Counted from the first letter of the stretch, positions 1 to 45,800 are shown. The stretch: 64,000 nucleotides of DNA from Phymorhynchus buccinoides (GCA_017654935.2 CM065704.1:25236562-25300561); one strand, 5' to 3'. Notes: generated from the letters alone by a model not told the origin. Program-made: numbers and translations.

Positions 1-456
1 TTGGGAATCAGAATGAGCGGCTTGGGAGCAATGCCACTGTAAGCCCCAGAAGATGGGACAGAATTTTTTTTAAATAAAAAAAATTCCTGCTTCAGAGAAG
101 TTGGAGACAAAAAAAATATAACTAAAAAAGGCGACAGAACCGTATTCTTCAAACTACGTAGTCAACAAAAGCGTATTTTTCCCCGAGAGCACCTGTATCC
201 TTTTAAAAAAAAGAAGAAAAAAATGTAAAATAAGGAATGTTCTTAAAAACAGGTGACATTATACACACACACACTCTCTCTCTCTGTCCTGCACATTGTT
301 AGCTCAGAGTGAACTTCACCAAAGTGACTCAGCAGCAGTAATGCAGCGTCTCCTCCGGTTGCCTCTTGACGACCTAACCTAGATTCGCTCCCCTTGAACA
401 ACTGGTTTGGGGATTCCGGGATTGGAGCTAGAAGAGTTAAATCAACCCCCTCTCAC
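1..456 (-). other. SOAT intron 10 (partial)
   Basis: AT-rich intron sequence with short A and AC/TC runs. I see no exon of the missing SOAT C terminus and no other gene here. Confidence 0.6.
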
Positions 457-30615
<30,159 letters not shown>

Positions 30616-31042
30616 ATAGGATTAGGTTTGATTTTTATGTGTTTCTTCCTAAATGTGTGCACGGGCGTTAAAGATGAGTATGTAGAATAGGATCTGGTTT
30701 TATTTTGTTATATATATATGTATGTGTTTACGACGAAAATGGAGTTTTACGTCCTCTTAAATTGGTCTGAATCAGACACATATGGGACATTTGTAAATAC
30801 AAATATGGTGGGAACGATACTGGAGGCAATGCCCGCAGGCAGTACCAAACCAGTAAAGTCCCGATTTTTTAATATTAATACAGATAGCTGTAGCGGTGAC
30901 CACGCCTCGGTTAAACCTCATCGGCTATGGCACCGCCACAAGTTGCTGGTATGATGCCTGTGTATGTGTTTACGCTTCGATTCAGTGTGCATGTTAAATA
31001 TGAGTTGGTGATTTTAGGCTGGATTTTGTCACGTGCATGTGA

Positions 31043-32087
31043 TTAGTCCGTCACCAAGACGGACTATTGCGATGGGCTGGTTTGTATTTTTGTTTGTTTG
31101 TTTGTTTGTTTTTTGTTGTGTGTTTTTTGTGGGGGGTTTTCTGTCTGTCCCAAGGATATCTCCCGAACCGCTTGACCGAATCGCGTCAAATTTTGTGTGA
31201 AGGTGTGCCTCCTTAATAGGAAGAGATCGGCGCAAACCATTTTGCCGTCGTGACCTTGACCTTGACGTACGACCTTGAAAACCGAAAATCTATTTTTAGC
31301 CATATCTCGGGCACCGATCAACATAGGATGTTGAAACTTGGTATGAAGGTGGTTTGGCTTATGCCCGTTCTGATGATGGCATACCGATCAAGGTCAAGGT
31401 CAAGGTCAAAAAGATCGCTGGAGCCTGAAAATCGGAGGGTCATTTTTTTCTCCTTCTGTCTGTCCCAAGGATATCTTTCAAACGGGTTGACAGAATCACG
31501 TCAAATTGTGTGTGCTGGTGTGTCACCATGAGAGGAAGGCATCCGCGCAAACCATTTTGCCGTCGTGACCTTGACCTTGGCGTACGACCTTGAAAACCGA
31601 AAATCTTTCAGGGGCCATAACTCCCACACCGTTAGTGTTAGAGTCTTCAAATTTGGCATGATGGTACTTTGGCGGCTTATGCCCGTTCTGATGGTGGCAT
31701 ACCGATCAAGGTCAAGGTCACGGTCCGGGCGATCCGTAGGCCTTGAAAGTGGTAGGGGTCTACACATTGGGTTTTAAGCCATATTTTCTACATTGGTACT
31801 TGACAGAAGCGCTTCAGATTGTGTGTGGTACTGTATACCCTAGAGAAGAAAACATCCGAGCATAAATGATCACCATGCTGACCTTGACCTTGAAGTGTGA
31901 CCTTGAAAACCGAAATTTCCTTCTTTGCGCTATATGTTTCTTCTTCAAGCTGTATCTCGTGAACTAGAAGACAGAATCCCTTCCAATTTTGTGTCAGGAT
32001 GTGACACTCTACGGGGTGTCGCAAGTGCGTGGCATTGCTGGTGACGGACATGTCTGCCGCTCGGCGACGCCCTTGTTAAATTTAAAT
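31043..32087 (+). repeat. Element J with repeated AAGGTCA half-sites
   Basis: It begins AGTCCGTCACCAAGACGGAC and contains about three degenerate units of 300 bp, each with CTTGACCTTGACGTACGACC-type text and its inverse. It ends near GGTGACGGACATGTCTGCC. Twelve AAGGTCA/TGACCTT half-sites cluster at 31251, 31388, 31566, 31706 and 31879. Confidence 0.75.
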
Positions 32088-32338
32088 TGTGCATGTTAAA
32101 TACGAGTTTGTAAAGTAGGCTTAGGTTTAATTTTGTTATTATAGTATATATGTGCTTAGCTTTACATTTATGCGTGTTAAAGAGGAGTACATAAAGCAGG
32201 TTTAGGTTTAATGTCGTCATTGTATGTATTTGCTTTTCAATATGTGCATTCACATTCTAAACTGAAATATGACTAGGTTTGCTTTTGTCACGTGTGTGTA
32301 TTTACCTCTTAATTTTGTGCATGAATAATGCAATATAG

Positions 32339-32577
32339 GAATATGTTTGATTTTGTCATGTGTACATATATTTAGGCCTACATTTAAAATTGTGCATGTT
32401 CAGACGACGACGAAAATGGAGTTTTACGTCCTCTTGGTCTGAATCAGACACATATAGGAATAATTATGTTTGATTTTGTCATGTGTACATATATTTAGGC
32501 CTACATTTAAAATTGTGCATGTTCAGACGACGACGAAAATGGAGTTTTACGTCCTCTTGGTCTGAATCAGACACATA
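32339..32577 (+). repeat. 118-bp tandem duplication
   Basis: Text from TATGTTTGATTTTGTCATGT to CTGAATCAGACACATAT occurs twice in succession. It includes the start of a repeat B copy, which is complete only after the second. Confidence 0.85.
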
Positions 32578-33527
32578 TGGAACATTTGTAAATACAAATA
32601 TGGTGGGAACAATACTTGAGGCAATGCCCGGAGGCAGTGCGAAACCAGTAAAGTCTCGATTTTTAAAAATTAATACAGATAGCTGTAGCGGTGACCACGC
32701 CTCGGTTAAACTCATCGGCTATGGCACCGCCACAAGTTAATGATTAATATAGCAGCTTCAGATGCATGTTCAGATGGGTAGGTAAAGTAGAACTAGTCAC
32801 GGTTTGACTTTATTACGTGCATGGTTTTCCGTTCAAATAAGTAAATGAGTATTATTAGGATTGGTTTTGTCATGCACTTCTCAATTTGTGCATGTTAAAG
32901 ATGAGTATGAAAAGTAGGATTTTTTTTCTTCTCTGGTGTGTATGCACTTACATATTAATTTATGCACGTTAAAAATTAGTATATATAGTTAATAACATTA
33001 GGTTTGATTTTGCTATTGTCGTGCTACTATATAGGGCTGTAGTTTGCATGCTTTATATTGCTTTGTCTGTGCTCATTTTCCTTTTTCATTTCTACTTTTA
33101 TATTTGTACAAAAATTCTCCAGAGGGATGGATGTAAAAAAAAAGCATGTTATTGCTTATTTTATTACCCTCTATAAATACAATTAATTCAATTAAATTCT
33201 CTCTCTCTCTCTCTCCTTGGTTTGATTTTGTCATGTATAAATGTGTGCATGGGTATGTTAAATACGATTAAATTTGATTTCATAATGTGTATGCGTTTTA
33301 TTATAATTTTTGCATGTTACAGTCAAGTGTGTAATGCTGGCTTAGGCTTGATTTTCTCATGTATATATCTGTGTAGTTTTATATTTGTTAAAAATGAAGA
33401 TGAAACGTGTGATTTATTTTGCTGTTGACATGTGCACATGCTTACTTTTAAATTTGTTTTGTTAGAACGTTGAGTGTATAAAGTAGGATTAGGTTTGATT
33501 TTGTCGAGTATATGCTAATTCCGCGCG

Positions 33528-34011
<484 letters not shown>

Positions 34012-34324
34012 GCCGAGAGAGTATATTTATATTTTTTTATTTTATTGGTGCATTCCTTCCTGTTACTTGTTTACATTTTTATTAGTTTCTGTGAGGGTGA
34101 GGTGTTATCAGAGAGTGTGCAGTGCTGGTGAACGAGGGTGGATCATGAGGGAGACTATTTTTGTTACTTTATTTTTTTGCATCCGAATGTTGGTAGTATG
34201 AATTTTTTGCTGATTTTAATGCATGTTTTTCATCTTTCATTATTGCTTTTGTAAAGCGCATCGAGCATACTACTGTATGGAGTTTTGCGCTATATGATTA
34301 TTATTATTATTATTATTATTATTA

Positions 34325-34362
<38 letters not shown>

Positions 34363-35405
34363 GGATTAGGTTTCATTTTGTTATGTGTATGTGTTTACAA
34401 AAAAAAAAGCGTGCATGTTAAAGATGAGTATGTAGAATAGGATTTGGTTTTATTTTGTCATGTGATATATGTGCTTACATTTTCGATTTATGCATTTTTA
34501 AGATTAGTATGTAAAGTGGGCTTAGGCTTGATTTTATTATGTGTATCGGCTTTAAATTGTGTATATGTTACGAGTATGTAAAGTAGGATTAGTCTTGATT
34601 TTGTGATGAGTATAGGCTAAGTTTTATGTGCAGATGAGTATTATAAAGTAGGATTAGGCTTGATTTCATCATGTGTATGTTTTTACTTTTCAATATGTGT
34701 ATCGGCATGCAAACAATATGACTAGGTTTGCTGTTGATACGTGTGTGCGTTTACCTCTTAATTTGTGCATGCTAAAAATGAATAATGTAATGTAGGAATA
34801 GGTTTCATGTTGCCATTTTAAGTTGTGCATGCTAAGATGAGTGGGTTTCTTTTCAAATAAGTACATTTAAATGATGAGTATACAAAGTATGATTAAGGGT
34901 GGGTTTTTTGGTGTGTTTTGGTGTGTGTTTTTCTCTCCATATTATGTTTATGCACTTCTCTATTTCTGAATGCTAAAGATGAGAGTGAAAAGTAGGATTG
35001 GGTTTTATTTTTCCGTGTGTATGCGCTTACTTCCCAACTTTTGAATGTTAATAATGAGTATAGTTAATAATAATAGGTTTTATTTTGTTATTGATGTTTT
35101 ACAATATTAATTGGGATGTTTTTTGCATGCTTTATATTACTTTGCCTGTGCTTATTTCGTTTTCCATTTTTCTACTTTTATATATGTATTTTGTCCAGAG
35201 GGCTGGATGCAAAAAAGCATGTTATTGCTTACTCTATTAGCCTCTTTAAATAAAATTAATTAATTAATTCATTCATTCATTCTCTCTCTCTTTCTCTCTC
35301 TCTCTGTATTTGGTCCGTTTCGCTTTTAAGACAAACTTTGTGAGACGTAAAGGGAAACTACTCTTCAGTTTGTTTTATATCTAGAGCAAGTTTTAGGCGA
35401 AGACG

Positions 35406-35504
35406 ATGTCATCAAATTCGGACGAAAAAACTCACTTTCAAGGCGCCGATGGTGGGCCATCGAACTCCAAGCGTCCCAGGAATGTTCCATCGCGACTGTG
35501 GGAG
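35406..35504 (+). CDS. FAM204A: FAM204A-like exon 1 (start codon)
   Basis: ATG at 35406 in GACGATGT context. It encodes [20 protein letters not shown] and continues [13 protein letters not shown]. Donor is GAG|gtaaga in phase 0. A ttttag sits 10 bp before the ATG, so an upstream noncoding exon is possible. A LINE-type tail and (CT)n end only about 100 bp upstream. Confidence 0.85.
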
Positions 35505-38500
35505 GTAAGACTGCGCTTACTTCTAAACTTACCCTTGGGACCCTCATACAGCCAAAACGGTGAAAACCACCGCCAAATGCCAGAAGACTACTACAGCATG
35601 GGACTCTATTAAAACAAAAATAACTCAGTCTATGGAACAGAATATCCCTAAGGTTAAAGTAAATCAAAGGGAGAGACCCAAACCCATTTGGTTTGATAAA
35701 TCAGTGTGGAGGTTAATAAAAAAGAAATATTATGTATTTAAAAGATTCTTAGAAACTAAAAGTGGAAACGATTACCTTCATTATATAGCAATAAGAAACA
35801 AAACAAATAAAGAAATAAAAAAGGCAAAGAAAGAACACGAAAAAAACATAGCAAAGGAATGTAAATCGAATCCAAAAAGATTTTGGAAATATGTACATGT
35901 ACAAAGACTAAAGCTAAAACAGGCATAAGTCCATTAAAAAAAAAAAAATGGTGATATTGCGTCAACAGACAGTGAAAAGGCAAATACATTTAATGAATAC
36001 TTTACAAGTGTGTTTACAAAGGAGAATTTAGATAACTTACCCCCAGTAAACGAAGCTATTTGGTCAGAAGGTAAAACTTTAACTGAAATTTTGGTTACAC
36101 CAAAAGCTGTTGAAATCAAATTAAAAGAACTGGATGTAAATAAGGCCCAGGGACCAGACAACATACCGCCTAGAATATTAAAAGAATTAAGTAAAGAGTT
36201 ATCTGTACCCCTAAGTATCCTTTTTAATAAATCAATGGATAATGAAACTGTCCCTAGTGATTGGAAAGTGGCAAATGTTATTGCTTTACTTAAAAAGGGA
36301 ACAAAAAGTGATCCAGGAAATTATCGGCCTGTAAGCTTGACATCTGTTACTAGTAAGGTTTTTGAGTCTATAATTCGAGAAGTAATTGTTGATCATATGT
36401 TAATTAATAATCTTTTTACAGGGTGCCAGCATGGTTTTAGAAAGCATAGATCTTGTGTTACACAACTACTGCAAGTGATGGAAGACTTTGCAAAACTATT
36501 AGATAAAGGTGAAAATATTGATGTAATTTACTTGGATTTCAAAAAAGCATTTGATACTGTACCGCATAAAAGATTAATTATTAAATTACAATATTACGGA
36601 ATAACAGGTAAAGTTTTAGCATGGATTGAAGATTTTTTAAAAGAAAGACAACAAACAGTAAGGGTGGGAAATGCATACTCTCAAAAAACAAATGTGTTAA
36701 GTGGAATACCTCAAGGGAGCATTCTTGGCCCAGTTCTTTTTACAATTTTTATAAATGACTTACCTGAAGAAATAAAAAGCTATTGTAAAATTTTTGCAGA
36801 TGATACGAAAATGTATAATATAACGAAAAATCAAGATGTATTACAAAAAGACTTAGATTCATTGGTTAGGTGGTCAGAAACATGGTGTCTGTTTTTTAAT
36901 GCTTCAAAATGTAAAATCATGCATTTGGGAAAAAGTAATCCACGCACAGACTACAAAATGCATAACAATGGTGTAGAAAACGTTATTATGAAATGCTCTG
37001 AGGAAAAAGACTTGGGAGTAATATTTGATGATAAACTGAAATTTGATGAACACATTCACAGTGCTGTAAGTAAAGCAAATCAGAAAATTGGTATAATTAA
37101 ACGAACGTTTTCTTTCTTGGACAAGGACACTTTTTTATGCTTGTACAAAGGTTTAGTAAGACCTCATTTAGAATATGGAAATTGTATTTGGTATCCAGGT
37201 TTAAAGAGACAGTCAGCTTTGATAGAAAAAGTACAGAGACGAGCAACTAAGTTAGTACAAGGTCTTCAAAATGTTTCTTATTCAGACAGGTTGAAAGAAT
37301 TAAATTTACCTACATTAAAGGCAAGGAGAATTAGGGGTGACCTAATTCAAACTTATAAAATATTTAATAGTGTAGATGACCTAAATGTACATGACTTATT
37401 CACAATATCAGATTTTGACAAAACAAGGAACAGTACCGACAAAATATTTATTCAACACTGCAGGACTAATAATAGAAAATTTTATTTTACTAACAGAGTT
37501 GCACCTGTATGGAATAAATTACCACCTAACATGAAAAGAGCACAGAATACTAACATTTTTAAAAACCTTCTCGACGAATGGAATGACTATAAGGCAGTTA
37601 TGTATGATTACGATGAATAATATTAACAAAAACTGAGTGTGCGACAGACCGAGACAAACAACTAAATAAATTAAAAGATGGGACAGGAAAGCCTTACGGC
37701 TATGTTTTGAGTCCCTAAATCCTAATCCTAATCCTAAGATACAGATACAGATTGACTGATTGACTCCGGTAGGAATATACTAGGATGGTTATAAATTTTT
37801 TAAAAATCCTAATGAAATTTATGTCATTGGAAAGAGCCCGACAAGACCTTTAAAATAATACCCAAATTATCAAAATCGGTCGAAAATTGAGAAAGTTACG
37901 ACGTTTTAAAATGATAGCTTTTTTTATATGAGCTATATAAGAAAAAAGTTGATCAAGGTTACCGTATCAAGGTTTGGATGAATCAAACAGCCATAACTTA
38001 TTTATTTTTTTACCAATAAACAAAACATTGGTGCCAAAATAAAGCTTATTCAAAGGGGCAGCATCAACCCCAAACATTAGACAGGTTAGGCCTAAGCTTT
38101 TTGTGCGACTCACAAGATCGCAACATCAACATGAACATGGCAGAAAACATGTTGGACAGGCTTCGACGTAACACCTCCCGACTTGTGGAGACCTTGAACA
38201 GCATTGAGCTTTATTCTAGATGCACCAAATTTGGTGTACTGTAGAAAAATAATTAAATGTAACTAAGTATTTGTTTCAAAAAAGCAAGTAGTTACCGTTC
38301 AGAAATGGTAAACACTAAACAAATGAACTGGACCCAAATATTGGCTCGCTTGTCTCTCGTGATCGGCCGTCTTCGCGTAAAAATAGATCGTTCCTGAATG
38401 ACCGGGTAGGTGTCTGCTTCCACAAAGAAAAAAACTTGGATGGTCAGCGCCAAGAATAACCATCAATAAAAACAAGCAAAGGAAGTGACCGTTTGGCACA

Positions 38501-39450
38501 TGGCCAAAATCGGGGCTCGGGATTTTGACAGGAAAAATCGTTGCAGTTTGACCTAATTCTGTCGTTCCTAATTGAGAGGGTCCAGCGCCGCGCAGCTACT
38601 GAGCTAGATGGGTCGTAAATCGCCACCGCCAAACATCCAGCGTGGACAACATGCTGACCCAGCTGCAGTGGCCTCCATTCAAGGACAGGCGACGCTCCGC
38701 TAGGCTGGCCACCTTCTTCAAGTTCCACCATGGAGAGGTGGCCATCAACACCCCACACCAGCCAGTCCCCCATCCTCCATCACGACAGATGCAACACTCA
38801 CTCACAGGCCTACCTACTTCCTGCCTGTAAAACAAATTACAGGAAGTACTCATTCTTTCCAAGGGCTGTGAGTGAGTGGAACTCTCTTCCACCTGAGGCA
38901 ATATCATCAGCCTCGGTGGAGGAATTCAAATCCCGGATCTGAGCCCCCTCCCCTCCCCCCCCCCATTCCTCCTCCCCCCCCCCATTCCTCCTCCCCCCCT
39001 CCCCCCTCCCCCCCTGTCCTCACCCTTCCGTTGCGTCAACGGAGTCAACTCCATACCCCTTGTCCAGGCCTCCCCCCCCCCCCCCCCCCCCAAATCATGC
39101 CCTCGACCCCCCCCCCCCCCCCTCCCTCCCATTCAATCCTGCATTGAGCTGATCATCCGGGCAGCAAGTCCTTCATACAAGATCCTGATTAGTTGGAAAC
39201 CCCCCATGTCGTAAGCGTCATAATCATCAAATTGTTGATGGAGGATGCTATATATATGCAAGAAGAAGAGAAGAAAGAAGTTGCAAAATAATCAACGTGA
39301 TGATTGTGGCCACACACAGCAAAGAAGAAAGAAAGAAGAATCTTCAGAACATTATGTGAAAATGTCGTTTCAACTTGAGTCACACACACTGACACAGTAC
39401 ACACACACAGTGACACACGCGCACACACACAGTGATGCATGCGCACGCAT

Positions 39451-39496
<46 letters not shown>

Positions 39497-39549
39497 ATCG
39501 TCGATAAATTGCCACAAAAGTGGCCCTTTCGACTATTATACAGATATAG

Positions 39550-39597
<48 letters not shown>

Positions 39598-42521
39598 TGA
39601 CACACACGACTTAGCTGCTGATTCCACCGCCAGGCGGGGACAAACTCAAGAGTCTAATCCTAGTGATATCCCCCCCCCCCGCCTCTCTCTCTCTCTTTCT
39701 CCCCATCAAAGAATATCACTAGGAATAGGAATAAACCCTCTTGAATTTGTCGCCACCTGGCAGTGATATCAGCAGCAAAGTCGAACATTGACAGTAGTAA
39801 ATTGGAACAAACAGTTTGAAATGCTTCCTCCTAACTATCTTTGCACTCCACCCCCGCTTAAGTATGTATCACTTATTTAAATTCAGTTCATTTATTTTCT
39901 TCTAACTTCTTTGGTGACCTGGTGCTGTGCGTGACCTCTTTCTTTCTTTTTTTCAATATCAGCAAATATCTTCAACCTGATGAAGGTGGCCGATTGACGA
40001 GAAGAAGAAGAAGAAGAACTAGGCCTATTTGTTTAACCCTTTCACCGCCAAAGTCGCATTTTAGCACCACAATGCTTTAACACCTATGTTACTAAAAGGC
40101 ATCAAATTGGGGTCTATTATCCAAAGACCCTATTGTCTTAGTTTTGGGAAGTAAGGGTAGACCTTATTTTATATATGTCACAGAAGAATCCCCAATACTG
40201 CAGATAGATTTTGTTCTCTACCCAGGTAATTTTAATGGACATTTTTGGCTGAAATATGGCTGGCGGTGAAAGGGTCAATATGTTCTCTCGCATGACAATT
40301 CTGAGAGCGCGAGAACGCGAGAGAGAGAGAGAGAAGGTTGATGATTCTGCACTCTTTATTTGTTTTATTAAAACAGAAATTCCAAGCATTGGAGAAGAGG
40401 ACTAACGAAGTGACCAAGCGCTCCACGGAGAAAAGGATAAAACATCTGCAGAAAACTGCGCTGGATAATGGTCAGTGACTTGCAAACAACGTCCTGTTAG
40501 ATTTATCGATCTCCGAATTCCTTTTTCTTGTTACAACTTACAATGTTACATTTCCCCTTTTTTCAGTTTTTGTCAATCCTGTTCACTCAGTCATACCTGT
40601 TTACTCTATTAGTATTCGGTAAAGGTAAAGATGTGCCCCCCCCCCCTGCATTTCTCGGTTAATTCCATTTTTCCGTTTTTGCCTTTCTTACTAAACATAA
40701 AGCTGTATTTTATGAACCATTTTAGCTAATTATCTTTTTGGAATACTAACCCTAACCCCCTAACCCTACCCCTACCCCCCCCCCCCCCCCCCCCCCCCCC
40801 TATAAAACAGGAAAACGCAATGAACCACGGCTGTGACAAATGACGCAGTGTACTGCACTACATAGAGGGTCCTATTAGATAATGGCCTTTATAATCAATC
40901 ATGACTGCAATTAATTATTGAACAAACATAATTAGCTAAAAATGTTCATAAAATACAGCTTCATGTTTGGTAAGAAAGGCAAAAACGGAAAAATTGAATT
41001 AACCGAGAAATGTAGGGGGGGGGGGGGCACATCTTGACCTTTACCTAGTAATATTCTAATATTCTACTCATTTTGGATCTCTACTACTCTTCAAAATTGA
41101 AAATAATGCTAGATTCTACTCATTTTCATTGAACATTGTTTGATGATTTAATGAATAAAACCACACCTTTTGCGCCCAAACTACTCATTTCAGCTACCCA
41201 GACTACTCAAGACTTGTGTAGGGGGTAAACAGGTCTGAGGCGAACGAATGAACAATAGTGTTGTACGTCCTCTCAGCCTGGGATGGCAGGTCTGAATCAG
41301 TTATAATGTTTGTTCTTGTCTGCCAGGCAATGTTCAATGTGATGAAAGCTGAAATGTGTTTGATTTTTTTAATAAAATTTGTAAAAAGTTTTTCTATATA
41401 GTAATTATAGTTTATACTGTAGATTTTAATGATTTTTTTAATATAAATTGGTTGAATGTGTCGGTGTAAATTCATGTTTTACTGCTGTAGTATTCCTGCT
41501 GAATCTAGCGTATTGTTTCCAGATCTTCTTTCTTTCTTTATTCCCTCCTTCCTTCATTTCTTCTTTTATTTTTTTGTTTAAAAATGTTAATGTTTGTTTG
41601 TTTGTTGTCTGTAAAAAGTTTTGTGTAATGTCATTTCCTTTCACTCATTCTTCAAGAAAAAAACGTTGGGTTTTGAACGCTTGAAAAAATGGTGTTCGTG
41701 TGTTTACTTTGAGAAACAATGTTTGTTTGTGTGGTAGTTTTTAGTTTTTTGATAAGTTATTTTGTTAAAGCTTTCATGAAACGATAGGATGTGCACTTTC
41801 TTGTTTCTCCCTTCTTTTTTTCTATTTATGAATTTTTTTATGACTCGTAACACTGTTGATTTGTCTCCCCTTAGTGGCTAGAGCTCTCCATCGCGCGGAA
41901 GACAAGGAGATTGTGGGTGTGCCTCTGGTGACGAATGAAGAGCGAAAAGACAACATGGCTGCTTCCGCGTCCTCCTCCTCCTCCTCCTCCGATGGATCTC
42001 TCGCTGCATCCAGATCCAGGAAAAGGCCCGCAGGAGAAGATACCACTGCCGGGGATAATAATGAAAAGAATGGCGACAGGTACAAAAAGTTAAGGATTTC
42101 AATCGCTGTTAAGGAGTGCAAGACATAGATATATAGATGTAACTCAAAATTGGTCAACTTCGATGCATTGGACTTGGTATTGGTATTTGGTATATATTCT
42201 AGTCACAAAGACTTATCTCTGTGAAATTCGGGTTGCTCTCCCCCTGTTGAAATTGATTTAATGTATGGACAGACATTATTGATCTATCCAGGCTTACTTT
42301 GAATGAACAATTTATTGCACTAACATGTTTCTTACATATTTATTAACATTTAGAATGTTAAACTGCATTATCAGAATTTATTGGGATGACGCATACAATA
42401 TGATTTTCTTTTCTTTTGCCTTTTGCGTGAAGGATTTGATTTTGTTTCTTCCGTTCTCATTGCTCCTTATCCATGTATTGTGGCCCAAGGCCAATGCACA
42501 TTAAACCATTCAGTGTTCAGT

Positions 42522-42567
<46 letters not shown>

Positions 42568-42843
42568 AAGTAAATTGTAGTGAAAGAGGTGTTTTTCATT
42601 TATTTATTTGTTTGTTTGTTTATTCGGTTGGTTAGTTTTCTGTTCTGTTTGTTTTTATTGCTGATGTTGATGCTCTGCCTACCATGTCGTTGCTATATGA
42701 CTGTTAATCGTTGTTTCTGTTGGCAATGTTCCTGTGTCTCAATGTTCACTTATAGTATTAGTTATGTATTGCATGCTTAGAACCAAGGACAGAATGGAAG
42801 ACTAGGCCCAGCCTAAATTCTTATCCTTGTAAAATAAAGTTTC

Positions 42844-42874
<31 letters not shown>

Positions 42875-45800
42875 CCCCCCCCCCCTCCATCTTCTGCTCT
42901 CTCTCTCTCTCATCTCTCACCAGATCTCCTTTGACAGAGGAAAAAGAGTGGCAGAAAGTGAGGGGGCTGCTGGGAGTCAACGGCCACTTGGCGGGGGTGT
43001 CGCACGGGTCGCTGGGACCCAAAACCGTGCTGGAGCTTCGAATCGACGACGCCGTCAGCAGGGGAGACTATCGCCAGGCGGAAGAGCTGAGCGATCACAT
43101 GGCCAGTCGGGAGGTGACCACCATGTTAACATGACATTTCTGTACTTTCAGTTTCTACAAGAATGTGTGTGTTTCAGGCATCAGAATTGTCAGAGGATTA
43201 AGAATTTCTGACAGAGGACTGGCTTCTCTTGTCAGAGGTTTTGCCTTTTTTAAAAATTGTATTGAGTGTTATCCTTTGTGTTAAATAGCATTTTAAAGTG
43301 ATTTATCACTTTCTCAAGCCTTTTTGGTGGTGTTGGGAACTCATTTCAGTGTTGTCCCTATATAGCACTGTTGCGAAATGAAAACGGATGTAACAGACGA
43401 GTTCTGTGCCCGTTAGGACGCTTAGTTCCGGTTAGGAAATGCTGTAAACACGGCATGGCTGCTCCGTAATTGAAATAGAGGGGTGTTTAATTGCTCAGTT
43501 ATCAGTTTGGAGATTTAATAATATTAAGTCCTCGTTCATGTTTTTTTCTTAAAGTGTTTACATTCGTTGACTATAAACAGTTATGTTCTTATTTGTTTAC
43601 TTGATACGACCACATTAATACCCTAAGACTTGAAGACAAGAACAAAATATAGTTGTTGTATAAGGTAGGTAACTACCATTTTTTAATTCTATTTTTGAAC
43701 CGGAACTACCCCAAACCGACTTCAAAACGAGACAGTAGGGAAAGACAACCCCAAAAGACCGAATTATGAGACAGTGCTATAGTCTGGGGCCTTGATGGCC
43801 TTTTTTTTTTAATGTCTGTAAGAGGCTACGCCTAATTAGACGTTAAACCAACCACAGAGAGAGAGAGAGTGGCCTTTTACCGCAATTTTCAGAGGATTGG
43901 ACTTCAGACTATTCTGATGCCTGGTGTATGTATGGGAGCGTGCATATATGTGTTGTTGTTTTTTTGTCTGTGTGTGTGTGTGCGTGCACGCGCGTGTGTG
44001 TGTGTGTGTTGTATGTGTGAGTCCGTATATGATGTGTATGTCTGCACCGTGCGAGTATATTTGTTTCACTGTTCGTTTCTGTGTCAGTTCTTTCTTTTTT
44101 TTTTGCTTTTTAATTCGCATGTCCACATTCTGTTCTCACATTTTCTTCTATTCAATCTGTATACCACGACCGCTATTGACTTGCATTCTGTGTATTCTCA
44201 TAACGTTTTGTTTCATAGAATTTGATCCCCAGGATCACGCTTTTGACTACACAGACACGATCGCGCGGGTGTTCCACGACCCATACTCAGTAAAAAGAAA
44301 AGGGACATGCATTTTAACAGTGTTTATCCCTGAACAGATGATGCGGGTTCTCCAGGACCCATACTCGTCAAAGAGTCACCATGTGTTTATCCTTATCCAG
44401 ATGGTGCGGGTCTCCCACGACCCATACTCAATGCGCTGCAGTGGCATATTTCTGCTCTTTAAAGTATGAGTCGTAGGAGACCCGCGCCATCGGGACAAGC
44501 GTGTTAAAATGATGCATCATATTACGTCATTTGTATTTTATACACATTAATTAAATTTAAGACATGTAAAGCCATTAACGTTTTTGATAAAGTCATGAAA
44601 TTTCATGATGATTGCTTAAATACTTTTTGAGATATAACAGTTTTTATGTGTCTCTGGGTACTAGAATACCCAGGAAGCATGGTGAAGGTTAAAAAAAAAA
44701 AGTAGCCTCCCTCTGCACAATAATGAGACACTGTAGCAAATATCAACACAGATAACATATTTAATTACATGGTAGTTTGACTGTTGCTAAGAAATATGCT
44801 GTTAAAGGTCTTTTCAAGTCACATTTATTGATTTAACACAACTCTTTTATTGATTTGTGTATTATCAGTTTGGAGAGAAGGTGGCCCAGGCAATAGATGC
44901 CAAAAACTTTCTACAGCATAAGCAGGTACCGGTACCTCTGTCATGTTTTTTGCATATATATTTGTATTTTTCGGACTATAAGCAATACTTCCCCCCCCCC
45001 CAGACTGAGAGTGAGACCCCTGTGCCTAAAACAGTGAGAGAATATCACAACAAAATCTGTCATGTTTTTTGCATATTTGTATTTTTCGGACTATAAGCAA
45101 TACTTCCCCCCCCCCCAGACTGAGAGTGAGACGCCTGTGCCTAAAACAGTGAGAAAATATCACAACAAAATCTGAATTTTGTATAGCATTTTCGGGGTGC
45201 GCCCTATAATAAGGTGCTTATTATTAACTTATTTATAGTCCGAAAAATACAGTACATACATTCTGTGACGGAGAGATTATTGAGCTGAAATGATTAGTTG
45301 GATATTGACTGTTCCATGAATTATGGATCCTGGCTGTGTGTGTGATTGGTGTGTGTGTGTGTGTGTGTGACTGTGTGTGTGTTAATTGTGTGTGTGTGTG
45401 TGTGACTGTGTGTGTGTGTGATTATTGTGTGTGTGTGTGTGTGACTGTGTGTGTGTGTGATTGGTGTGTGTGTGTGTGTGTGTGACTGTGTGTGTGTGTG
45501 ATTGATTGTGTGTGTGTGTGTGTGACTGTGTGTGTGTGTGATTGGTGTGTGTGTGTGACTGTGTGTGTGTGTGACTGTGTGTTGTATGTGTGTGCACTAT
45601 GTGTGTAATCTTATGTTGTCTTTTATTCTGAATGACATTGTTAGATTCCCCTTGCGTTTAATTCTTGAGCATCCTAATGTTGCTTTATGAACAAAAGTCA
45701 AGTTCTCAATATAAAAAAAAGAAAAAAAGAATGTTGATGGTGCTTTGTTGGACTAGTTACAGCTTTGGAAAGCTACTGCATTGACACTTTCAACACAACC

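Noticed and set aside
38872..39147. Proline-rich protein
   Set aside because: It is a poly-C tract following a LINE relic.
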